From Periweissella ghanensis (lineage in GTDB: Bacteria; Bacillota; Bacilli; Lactobacillales; Lactobacillaceae): a stretch of DNA of 47,159 nucleotides. The DNA lies in the NCBI RefSeq assembly GCF_918814755.1, contig NZ_CAKKNT010000016.1, positions 1 to 47,159 on the forward strand, given 5' to 3'. The position numbers and the translations under genes are program-made. Below the pieces are notes generated by a model, which was given only the letters and a program-made list of their open reading frames with translations, did not search any database and was not told the DNA's origin. Below are positions 16,778-25,130 of this stretch, piece after piece (the first letter of the stretch is position 1; each line of letters opens with the position of its first letter).

Positions 16778-17632
16778 ATGCAAATTGTTGAAAAAGCAGC
16801 AGCTAAAATTAACTTAAGCTTAGACACGCCTTTTAGTCACCCCGATGGTTCGCAAGAATGGGAAATGGTCATGGCGGCCGTTGATCTGGCTGATTATGTC
16901 ACGATAACGACGATTCCCAAGCGCACCAAAATTGAAGTTCGCACGGATACAGGCTTTTTACCAAATGATCGGCGTAATCTGGCCTTTCAAGCCGCCCATA
17001 TTTTGCAGATGCGATTTAATGTCATGGAAGGGGTTAAAATCGAGATTGAAAAGCATATTCCGGTAGCGGCCGGTTTAGGGGGCGGTTCAAGCGATGCCGC
17101 CGCTGTTTTACGCGGCTTAAATCGGATTTGGAAGCTCGGTTTGTCCTTAGCCGAATTGGCTGAAATTGGACTGGAGATTGATGCGGATGTGCCGTTTTGT
17201 GTCTATTCGCAAACGGCATATGTGACCGGTAAAGGTGAAAAAATTACGCCGTTACCGAAAATGCCGGCCGCCTGGGTTGTGATTGCCAAGCCCACGATTA
17301 GTGTCTCAACGCCGGTTATTCTACGCCAAATTGATTATGAACGGATTGGGCACGTCAATACGCCCGCGCTACTGGCCGGCGCCCACCAACAAGATTGGCA
17401 GCAAGTTTATCCATATATGAAAAATGTACTCGAACCCATCACCTCCCATCATTACCCGCAAATCCTTGATCTCAAAGCCCGCATGCTCCAATCAGGGGCC
17501 TGTGCCGCCCAAATGAGTGGCACGGGACCAACGGTGTTTGGCATTTGTGAAAAGCAAAGTCGGGCCCAGCGGGTGTTGAATTCGATTAAAGGTTTTTGTA
17601 AAGAAGTTTACATTGTCCGCACGTTAAGTTAG
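16778..17632 (+). CDS. ispE: 4-diphosphocytidyl-2-C-methyl-D-erythritol kinase (IspE homologue)
   Basis: This 284-residue GHMP kinase has the family ATP loop IPVAAGLGGGSSDAAA (near residue 95), an N-terminal EKAAAKINLSLD and a C-terminal MSGTGPTVFG. IspE phosphorylates CDP-methylerythritol in the non-mevalonate isoprenoid route. Many LAB use the mevalonate route yet keep an IspE homologue next to veg, so the real role here may differ. No other methylerythritol-pathway gene is in the window. AAAGGGG lies upstream of the ATG. The gene is normally directly downstream of veg; here it is pushed 2 kb away. Confidence 0.93.
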   Translation: MQIVEKAAAKINLSLDTPFSHPDGSQEWEMVMAAVDLADYVTITTIPKRTKIEVRTDTGFLPNDRRNLAFQAAHILQMRFNVMEGVKIEIEKHIPVAAGLGGGSSDAAAVLRGLNRIWKLGLSLAELAEIGLEIDADVPFCVYSQTAYVTGKGEKITPLPKMPAAWVVIAKPTISVSTPVILRQIDYERIGHVNTPALLAGAHQQDWQQVYPYMKNVLEPITSHHYPQILDLKARMLQSGACAAQMSGTGPTVFGICEKQSRAQRVLNSIKGFCKEVYIVRTLS

Positions 17633-17640
17633 CAATTATA

Positions 17641-17679
17641 AAAAAACAGCAGCAGAAATAATTTCTGGTGCTGTTTTTG
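17641..17679 (+). terminator. ispE terminator
   Basis: An imperfect stem of AAAAACAGCAGCAGAAA with TTTCTGGTGCTGTTTTT lies 9 bases after the stop and ends in five T. Confidence 0.85.
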
Positions 17680-18031
17680 CGTTTTATACCGTAGATTAGT
17701 TACGAAATGTAAAATACGAACGATGCATATAAACAATTGGTATAATTTTTAAATAAAGAAATATATTTTCAACATAAAAATATTCATAATTGAAATATTT
17801 TCCAAAGTAAAACAGTAAAAAACACTATTCTTTTGTACGTAAAAAACATAGAAATTTAAAATTAGCTAAATCCAAATGCATAAAATGATTGTTTTATAAC
17901 GTTGAAAAGTTTAAAATTAACTTTGTGTTAAGACGGAACTATTATATGCTAACGATAATTAAATATGCGTATTTTAACCATATATCAGCCCACGACGGCT
18001 GCTAGTAAATAAAATATAGAAAGGAGTTACA
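17680..18031. other. AT-rich gene-free leader
   Basis: About 350 bases with very low GC and no ORF worth calling. It ends in AAAGGAG before the secreted-protein gene. TTGTGT followed by TATTATATG near 17922-17948 is a possible promoter. I see no clear hairpin or repeat. It is probably the promoter and leader region of the next gene. Confidence 0.5.
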
Positions 18032-18604
18032 ATGGCCAATAGTCAACATTTTAACTTAAAACGCACGAATAAAAACTGGATTAAACTTGCTGTAACCAGT
18101 TTTGCTGTGTGTGCCGGGATGGTAACTTTTAACATCACGACCAGTGCCAATTCCTTAGTAGAAGTGCAAGTGCCGACAGCCCAAGCCAGTAAAGTAAAAA
18201 CGAATAAGCGGAGTTTGCAGACGCAAGTTAACTGTGCCCATAATTTGCGCGCTTCGGCGTATACGGCCGCTAGTTTTGCGGATTTAACGGTTGAATTATC
18301 GAATGCCGAAACGATTTTGGCCACACCTAACACTACGCAAAAAACGATTAATCGTGCGGTAGTAACTTTGCGTCATGCAATTCTAAACTTAGTCGCAAAA
18401 TTTGATGATCCAACTTACTTGGTCGACCAATTAGGTAAGGTCATTAACAATCCAACCACCTTGGCCGAAATGCAAAAAAATAATTACCTTAGTAAAGTAA
18501 TTTTGGCCAGTAAGGCGTCAACTGCGCAACAACGGCAACGTGCGACCGAAATTATGTACCAAAATGCAATTGCCATTATAAACTTACGGAGTAATCAAGC
18601 GTAG
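18032..18604 (+). CDS. Small secreted protein with FIVAR-like module
   Basis: The 190-residue product has an N-terminal export signal. Residues 8-16 (NLKRTNKNW) resemble a worn KxYKxGKxW motif; a hydrophobic core LAVTSFAVCAGMVTF follows, with likely cleavage near AQAS at residue 50. Residues 58-120 form one FIVAR-like three-helix module (LRASAYTAASFADLTVELSNAETI, with the NTTQKTINRAVVTL end), as in the larger surface proteins further on. No wall anchor is present. The ribosome binding site AAAGGAG is good. It lies just upstream of the glycosyltransferase pair but has its own terminator, so it is a separate unit and possibly a glycosylation substrate. Confidence 0.8.
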   Translation: MANSQHFNLKRTNKNWIKLAVTSFAVCAGMVTFNITTSANSLVEVQVPTAQASKVKTNKRSLQTQVNCAHNLRASAYTAASFADLTVELSNAETILATPNTTQKTINRAVVTLRHAILNLVAKFDDPTYLVDQLGKVINNPTTLAEMQKNNYLSKVILASKASTAQQRQRATEIMYQNAIAIINLRSNQA

Positions 18605-18651
18605 ACGCAGGTGCTTTGCTAAGTCACATCAGCGCTAAAAAAAACTAAACG

Positions 18652-18691
18652 AAGGTTTTGCGTACGGTTAATAGTACGCAAAGCCTTTTTG
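18652..18691 (+). terminator. Terminator after the small secreted protein
   Basis: The stem AAGGTTTTGCGTAC/GTACGCAAAGCCTT is followed by TTTTTG. Confidence 0.87.
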
Positions 18692-18733
18692 TTATGTAAT
18701 AATAACTGTATCTAATCCCTTAAGGAGTTGCCT

Positions 18734-20278
18734 ATGATTTACTTTATTAACAATGATTTTAATTACAGCAAATCAGGAATTGAACACGCCCAATTAAAAC
18801 GGATGTACCTGTTTCGCCACCATGGGGAACCGTTTCAACTGATTACCTTGCAATGGAATAGTCAATTACACAATATTTTAGCGGCTGAAGGGGTCACGGC
18901 TGCCGAGCGGATTAATTTATTTGATTACTATCAGCACGCCACGGACCTTGCCGTTCGTCCATGCACGTTGGCGGATTTAACCTTAGGCTTACCGCAGCCG
19001 ATTAACTATACGGTTGAGGCCACGACTGGTGCGACGGTTGCCCATTACCCGAGTGGTAATCTGTGTGCCCGCATTTACGCGCGGCCTGATCACCAACTGG
19101 AACGCATCGAACGGTTTGATGATTACGGTAATCTGTATGCCGTTGATTACTATGATGTCCGCGGCTTCAAATCAATGACCCAATGGTACACGCCCGACAA
19201 TAAAATTGGCCGCCAAGCCTGGTATACGCCTGCTGGCCAAGTGGTCTTGCAAAATTGGTATCACGCCGATTACCACGGCCAGATGCAACCAACTTACTGG
19301 TTGTTAACCGACCACGATGGGGCCGTGTATCGCTTCAATCACTTTGATAAATTAGCCGGGCATTTTATTAACCAGCTCAATAATCAAGGCCATACGCCCA
19401 ATATTTTTGTGATGGATCGCTCCGAACATATTGATGACGCGCTGTTGCATTTGGACAAACCCGCGTACACCATCATGCATATCCACAGCTCGCACACGAC
19501 GGATAGTCAAAATCCGAATGATGCGATTGTGAATAATAATTTTGAATTTGGCCTCGTCAATATTGGCGCCTTTAATGGGGTGATTTCGGCAACCGTTAAG
19601 CAAGCCCATGATATTGCGATGCGCTATCCGCAAGTTAAGCATAGCTATGCGATTCCCGTGGGGGTGGTTAGTGATGAATTATTAGCCCAACCGCAACGCC
19701 CAATTAACGAGCGTACGGCCAATAAAGTCGTCGTGCTCGCCCGGATTGCGCCGGAAAAACGCTTGGATCATATGATTCGGGCAGTTGCAATTGCCCACCA
19801 ACAAGTCCCGGACGTGACGCTGGATATTTATGGCTATGTTAACGACGCCCAGCTTGATGCTAATTTGCATGCGTTGGTGCAGGAACTTGGTCTAGCAGAG
19901 GTTGTGACGTTTAAAGGCTACACCGAAGATACTGGTGCGGTGCTCGATGATGCGGTGGCCTTTGGGGTGACGTCAGAAATGGAAGGCTTTAACCTCGCCG
20001 TGATGGAAGCTATTTCACATGGGGTAATTGGCTTAACGTATGATGTTAATTATGGTCCCAACGAAATTGTCCAAGATGAAATCAACGGCTATGTCGTACC
20101 ATACAATGATTACCCGGCCCTCGGGGAACGCTTAACGACGCTGCTGCAAGATGCGGCCTTACAACAAGCGCTCAGCACTGGGGCTTATTATTCCGCCCAA
20201 CGCTATAACGAAGCCCACGTCTGGCAGGCATGGCAACAATTAATTAACGATGCGCACGCAATGATGGAGGCCCACTAA
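18734..20278 (+). CDS. GtfA-like glycosyltransferase, predicted catalytic subunit (GT4 type)
   Basis: This 514-residue protein is related to GtfA/TagE-type enzymes, known in LAB and streptococci to start O-glycosylation of Ser/Thr-rich surface proteins and also annotated as poly(glycerol-phosphate) glucosyltransferases. The N-terminal part (IYFINNDFNYSKSGIEHAQL) and the beta-meander region (residues 80-230) are typical of the GtfA/GtfB fold. The C-terminal GT-B half has VVLARIAPEKRLDHM and an intact EX7E motif, EGFNLAVME. The ATG at 18734 lies 6 bases after AAGGAG; the TTG at 18728 abuts it. The stop overlaps the next start (TAATG), so the two proteins are made together and probably form a complex. 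Confidence 0.85.
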   Translation: MIYFINNDFNYSKSGIEHAQLKRMYLFRHHGEPFQLITLQWNSQLHNILAAEGVTAAERINLFDYYQHATDLAVRPCTLADLTLGLPQPINYTVEATTGATVAHYPSGNLCARIYARPDHQLERIERFDDYGNLYAVDYYDVRGFKSMTQWYTPDNKIGRQAWYTPAGQVVLQNWYHADYHGQMQPTYWLLTDHDGAVYRFNHFDKLAGHFINQLNNQGHTPNIFVMDRSEHIDDALLHLDKPAYTIMHIHSSHTTDSQNPNDAIVNNNFEFGLVNIGAFNGVISATVKQAHDIAMRYPQVKHSYAIPVGVVSDELLAQPQRPINERTANKVVVLARIAPEKRLDHMIRAVAIAHQQVPDVTLDIYGYVNDAQLDANLHALVQELGLAEVVTFKGYTEDTGAVLDDAVAFGVTSEMEGFNLAVMEAISHGVIGLTYDVNYGPNEIVQDEINGYVVPYNDYPALGERLTTLLQDAALQQALSTGAYYSAQRYNEAHVWQAWQQLINDAHAMMEAH

Positions 20279-21765
20279 TGTTACTATATTCGGTTAATGA
20301 AAATATCTGGAGTCTTAATTCAGGGATTGAATATGCCCAAATGCTCCGCACGAAAACGTTGCAAGCAGCCGGTTATGGCGCCAAAATCGTGACGCGTGAT
20401 TATAATCGGATGCTCAGTCATGATGTGGGCACATTAGGCTTGGCGGCCAGTGATTACATCAATATGTATGACTACTTCCAACAAACAACGGCGGTCGAGC
20501 GCGTGGAGCAACATTCGCGCTTACTACCGCAAATCCCGCTTGACCAATACCACGTCAATTTTGTCGATGGTGAACACTCAACGATTACTGATCCTAATGG
20601 CCTCGTTGGCGTGATTAAAATGATGCCCGGGACCGTCGGCTTAGTTGGCGAAGTGGTGTACACCGATAATTTACAACAACCATTGCAAACGGAAATCTGG
20701 GATTGGCGTGGCTTTAAATCGAAACAAACGATGTACCATCCCGATGGTCAAGTAGCGGTGGAAAACTATTTACGCTTGGATGGCACGGTTGCGTTAGAAG
20801 TTGTCCACATGTGGATAAATGGGGTTGTACAACCAACGCTATGGCACTTAATTAATTACCGCGGCCAGGATTATAATTTTACGAGTGAAAATGAATTATT
20901 TACGTTCTTTTTGAACGAATTAGCCGGCCAAGAATTAGTGACCTTCGTGGTCGATCGCTTGAGTATTATGCCCGCCGTGACCGGGGTGACCGGGGCCTTA
21001 GCCAAGTATGCCTACTTCCATGAAGACCATAAATACGAAGGGGGCCCAGATCTAAAAGCCGAAGCCGCGGCCGTAATGGCATTAACCCCGAGTGACTTGG
21101 ATGGGATTATTGTGGCGACCGCAGCCCAAGCAGCGGATGTGGCGCCCTACACGAATCTGCCGGTGCAAGTGTTACCGAGTGCGAGTTATGCACCGGTGGA
21201 TAACTCAGCGCAAAATGATGACTTGGAATATTTAAGTTACGTTGGTCGCTTGGCGCCGGAAAAACAAATTATCAAATTAATTGCGACCTTTGCGCTCGTG
21301 CACCAAATTGCGCCACCGGCTCGGTTGCGGTTGCAAGGCTATTTTGTCAGTCCCGCGTATGAACAAGAAGTCCGCGATTATATTCGTAATAATTACTTGG
21401 ATACGGTTGTGGAAATCTGGCCCTATAATCCTGATACGACGGCCTTGTTTGATCACACGTCAATGTATTTGAGCATGAGTAGTCATGAAGGCTTGAACTT
21501 GAGTGTCGTGGCAGCGATGGCGCACGGTATTCCAGCCGGGGTGATGGCAAGTACGTATACCGTACCGGCAGTCGTTGAGGATGACTACAACGGGCTAGTC
21601 TTTGCGGCGGCGGCCACGCCAGAGGCAATGGCGCAACAAATAATTGAATTGTTCTTGAATCCGAGTCGCTTAGTGGGGATGCAACAAGCCGCTCGCGTCA
21701 AAGCAACTGGTTATGCTGCAGCCGAATTTGTCGCAGCATGGCGTGAGATGTTGCGGATCCGGTAG
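20278..21765 (+). CDS. GtfB-like glycosyltransferase, predicted co-activator subunit
   Basis: This 495-residue partner of the preceding protein has the same layout: N-terminal LLYSVNENIWSLNSGIEYAQ, a beta-meander middle and a GT-B C-terminal half with YVGRLAPEKQIIKLI. The EX7E motif is broken: the second Glu is Ala (EGLNLSVVA). In the streptococcal GtfA-GtfB pair the B subunit likewise lacks a working donor site and instead holds the acceptor protein, so I predict the same role here. In Lactobacillus plantarum a comparable pair, once annotated TagE5/TagE6, is needed for protein O-glycosylation. Wall teichoic acid glucosylation remains an alternative. Confidence 0.83.
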   Translation: MLLYSVNENIWSLNSGIEYAQMLRTKTLQAAGYGAKIVTRDYNRMLSHDVGTLGLAASDYINMYDYFQQTTAVERVEQHSRLLPQIPLDQYHVNFVDGEHSTITDPNGLVGVIKMMPGTVGLVGEVVYTDNLQQPLQTEIWDWRGFKSKQTMYHPDGQVAVENYLRLDGTVALEVVHMWINGVVQPTLWHLINYRGQDYNFTSENELFTFFLNELAGQELVTFVVDRLSIMPAVTGVTGALAKYAYFHEDHKYEGGPDLKAEAAAVMALTPSDLDGIIVATAAQAADVAPYTNLPVQVLPSASYAPVDNSAQNDDLEYLSYVGRLAPEKQIIKLIATFALVHQIAPPARLRLQGYFVSPAYEQEVRDYIRNNYLDTVVEIWPYNPDTTALFDHTSMYLSMSSHEGLNLSVVAAMAHGIPAGVMASTYTVPAVVEDDYNGLVFAAAATPEAMAQQIIELFLNPSRLVGMQQAARVKATGYAAAEFVAAWREMLRIR

Positions 21766-21782
21766 GGGGATGAATAGAAAGT

Positions 21783-21822
21783 AAAAAGTTTCCACTTAAA
21801 ATTTAAGTGGAAACTTTTTTAT
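21783..21822 (+). terminator. Terminator of the glycosyltransferase operon
   Basis: A long stem, AAAAAGTTTCCACTTA with TAAGTGGAAACTTTTTT, follows the GtfB-like stop by 17 bases. Confidence 0.9.
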
Positions 21823-21837
21823 ATAACAAAAAAATAT

Positions 21838-22062
21838 TTGTATTCCATTTCACCTCAATCCCTTGCTACCACTCACTTTTCACCACGGACCGATTTTCCG
21901 TCTGTGGATAATCCAGCCGTGGTTTATCCACCCTTGGTAAAACCGGCCACGGATAATCCAGTATTGGAAAAACCTATGCTGGAAAAACCAGTATCGGAAA
22001 ACCCGCAACTAATAAGTACTAATAAAACAAACACTAATTATAATAAACAACAAATTAAATAA
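21838..22062 (+). pseudogene. Fragment of a replication-protein-like linker (first copy)
   Basis: An open stretch of 74 codons encodes a Pro/Asn/Lys repeat region with units such as VDNPAVVYPP, TDNPVLEKP and SENPQLISTN. This style is common in the linkers of LAB phage DnaD-like and plasmid RepA-type replication proteins. No ribosome binding site, N-terminal domain or C-terminal domain accompanies it. A shorter related stretch is found at 24565-24660. It is best read as a gene remnant. The family suggestion rests on composition and is uncertain. Confidence 0.4.
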
Positions 22063-22335
22063 TCACCAAATAAGCGGGCAGCTGCCACTTGAGTCAACCA
22101 ATTACCCTTGCGATATATCATGGATAGGGCTAATTGAATGGTTTAAGGAATAAAAGATATTCTAGTAAAATAAAAGATTGCCAAGTGATTAAATAAGAAT
22201 TAATATATAAACTCATAACAATAATTTATTAAACTTATTAAAATAAAAGTTGATAAGTTAAACAAAACGCTTGAAATTTCAGCGTGGTATTTATTAATTA
22301 AAATTTATTCCCTCAAAAATAAGGAGCATGATATT

Positions 22336-24410
22336 ATGCAAGACAAACGCCACTACAAACTTTACAAGAGCGGTAAACAATGGGTAACAGTCGCACTAAC
22401 TAGTGTGGCTGTTTTAGCGGGGGCTGCTGCGATGACAGTTGCTACGCCAGTTAACGGTCAAACTGCAGTCCACGCCGCGTAAGTTAAAGTCTCAAAAGCT
22501 GATTTGCAAAAGCAACTTGGCTGGTCAAGTGGCTACAAAATGACGGCGGCAAACAAGGGCCAATATGCTAAGCTCCAAGCAGCGATTGCCAGTGCCAAAG
22601 GGTTAATTAACAATCGCCGGGCGACACCAGCCCAACTCCAAGCAGCCATCAATGCCTTGCATAATATTGGTTTGACTATCAAGCAACTTGATACAGCGGC
22701 CGCCAAGAGTGCCAAAGCTGCGCTAGTTAAGCAATTGGGTTGGTCACAAGGCTACGACCAAGCTACGACTTCAACTTCAAAACCAAATTAAGCAAGCGAA
22801 AGCCATCCTTGCAAACAGTAATGCTACTGCGGCCCAAGTTGATGAGATTCGCAACAATTTACATAACCTCGGTGCGGCAATTGTGAAGGCCGCACCATCA
22901 GTGGCAGCGGCTAACTTACGCCAACAACTCAAGTGGTCAATGGCTTATAGTGCTGATGGCATCGCGGCTGATCAATATGCGACCTTACAAACGCAAATCA
23001 CGACCGCTAACCAATTATTGGCCAGTGGGAACGCAACGGCCGCCCAATTAACAGTGATTCAAACGGCCTTACATGCTACGGGTGCTCAAATTAAAGCGGC
23101 GCAAGCGACAACGCCAATGACACCAGCTCCAGTCAGTTCAGCCGTGCCAGTTAGTTTAACGGCTGCTGCCAGTTCAGCGGCTGCAGTATTGGCCACTGCA
23201 AAGTAAGCACAAGCAGTAGCTGCTAGTGATCTTGCAGCAAGCAAAACGGCTACAGCTAATGCCCACCAAACGGCTTTGACAAATGCGCAAGCAGCTTTGA
23301 AGAATGGGCAAAAACCAGCAAATGCAAAATACGCTAACGCTACAAACTCTCAAGTTAAAGCTGTTGTGAGTGCTCAACTTGGACACCTTGTTCGACAATA
23401 CATGAACGATTACAAGACTGGTGCATCAAAAGCTGCATTGGCTAATGATTTACACAACATTTCAAATGAAATGCACAATGGCCAATTCAAATTAACATAT
23501 GTTGGTCATAGTAACTATGACAGTCAAACAATTGAACTACGACCAGCATATGGTAGTTCTGGGGCATTATTTGAATTATCACAAAACCAAGTATTAAACT
23601 TCCAACAAATTTTGGCTGCTGCCGTAAACGCAATTCGTGACGCAGCCGGAATTTCAACCAATACCGGTCATGTACAACTTAACGCCCAACTACAACAAAT
23701 TGCAAACACATTGGTATCACCAAAATTCCAAGCAACCAGTGATATTACAGACTATCTAAACAATTTCATTGATAGTACGGGAGCAACGCCTAAGTCTATT
23801 ATTCAAACAATTTACAATGACAAACCTGATTATGGAATTGATAACCCAAACCGTGGACTTGGACCAATTTCAATTAAGGAAATGAAACAAGCATTATTAA
23901 GCGAAATGCTCGGAGTAGTTATGAATCCATTCACTCCCGACAGCACCCCCGGCGATACTGTACTAAATCCAGCGGATGATGGTGTATTTAAACGAATCCT
24001 CGGTATTTCTGACTATCAAATGGATGCCACAAAAAGCTGACGGTGCGCAAACGGAATACATGGGTGTATCTGACACATACTTTGGTAACACCAACAAAAA
24101 TACTACAAACGGCGAAGGATTTGCAATGGTTATTATCCCAAGTGGAAAATCATCATTTGACGATCCATCAAAGTTGAACACCGCATATGTGGCAACGCCA
24201 ACACAATCAACATCAACAACTAATAACAGTGGTGCATCAACCGTTCAATTACAATCAGCTGTAACCTCAGCACAAGCAGCATTGAACGCTGCTGTAACAG
24301 CATTATCAAACGCTAACGCAACACAAGCACAAAAGCAAACAGCATACAACAATGCAACATCAGCAGTAGCTAGTGCTCAATTTGCTTACAACAAAGCATT
24401 GGCCGAATAG
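22336..24410 (+). pseudogene. Decayed KxYKxGKxW surface protein gene
   Basis: Reading through four lesions gives a secreted protein of roughly 690 residues. A signal peptide (MQDKRHYKLYKSGKQWV, ending VHAA) is followed at codon 49 by TAA at 22480 where the paralogue at 29314 has CAA. Modules of the LGWS type follow (KQLGWSSGY, KQLGWSQGY, QQLKWSMAY). The frame shifts near 22755-22768; a second in-frame TAA at 23204 probably also replaces CAA; an extra A in the A5 run at 24031-24035 shifts the frame again. The last third (residues from about 300) is an unrecognised domain of about 250 residues, then an Ala/Asn-rich coiled tail. AAGGAG precedes the start. The intact 49-codon piece would make only the signal peptide. 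Confidence 0.85.
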
Positions 24411-24428
24411 GACTGATGACTAATAATT

Positions 24429-24446
24429 GAATAAATTCGTTTATTC
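24429..24446 (+). repeat. UNCG hairpin downstream of the decayed adhesin
   Basis: GAATAAA-TTCG-TTTATTC forms a perfect 7-bp stem with a TTCG loop. The equivalent place after the 42402 gene has the same stem with a TACG loop (46266-46283). Both loops fit the stable UNCG type. The terminator arm that should follow is intact only in the other copy. Confidence 0.6.
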
Positions 24447-24564
24447 GCTTAAGCCGCTAATTCGATTGTTTCCAGGCTTTTTTTGTAATTAATGGTAAAA
24501 ATAAGTTTTAAATACTATTAAAATTCGTTGATGGAAGTTCGTAAAGTTACGAGTACTGGGATCC

Positions 24565-24660
24565 ATTTGCACCGAATCCCAATCCTTTGCTACTAATCAT
24601 TTCTCACCACGAACTGGTTTTCCAGTCACAGATAAGCCAATACTAATAAGTAATAGTAAG
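24565..24660 (+). pseudogene. Replication-linker-like fragment (second copy)
   Basis: This stretch (AATCCTTTGCTACTAATCAT, then TTTCCAGTCACAGATAAGCC and ACTAATAAGTAAT) matches the start and end of the 21838-22062 fragment but lacks its repeated Pro/Glu/Lys middle. The two fragments lie in the same orientation on either side of the decayed surface-protein gene. It has no coding potential now. Confidence 0.45.
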
Positions 24661-25112
24661 TACTGAAATAAGATTTTTGGTTACTTTTTTGAATAATTTT
24701 AAAAAAATAAGGTCTTTTTTCAAAATTAACCGTATTATAAGTGCATAAATTAGTAGTTAACAAGAAAAAATTCTTGAGATATATAAGTGAAAGATAAAGT
24801 TAATAATTGATCAAAGTCATAGCTTTAAATAATCTTAAGCTTTTATTATCACAAACTTTAGATAAAATAAATGATTATAAATGTAAAAATTTATATTTAA
24901 AAAATGGTTATTAGTGTATTTTAATAGCTAATTTTAAATATATCTTATAATAAAATAATATTTTTACAATAAATTGAACAAACTTTAATAAAGTGAAACA
25001 TCTCACTTAATTGACACTTTGTTAATTGAGTATAAACTTTGGTTTAAAGCTGGATGAATTAAATACATGTTTCGTTCATATATTTGATTCACGCAACTAA
25101 AAAATTATTTTT
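24661..25112. other. Very AT-rich gene-free region before the aldehyde dehydrogenase
   Basis: About 450 bases with long A/T runs and no credible ORF. TTGACA at 25011 with TATAAA at 25031 (14-base spacing, short for a standard promoter) may contribute to transcription of the dehydrogenase. I see no terminator or riboswitch shape. The region could be decayed DNA left by the events around the neighbouring pseudogene. Confidence 0.45.
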
Positions 25113-25130
25113 AATAGAGGTGAATCACAC

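Noticed and set aside
21838-22062. A real small protein gene
   Set aside because: There is no ribosome binding site, the reading is only a proline-rich linker, and a decayed partial copy lies 2.6 kb away; a remnant is more likely.
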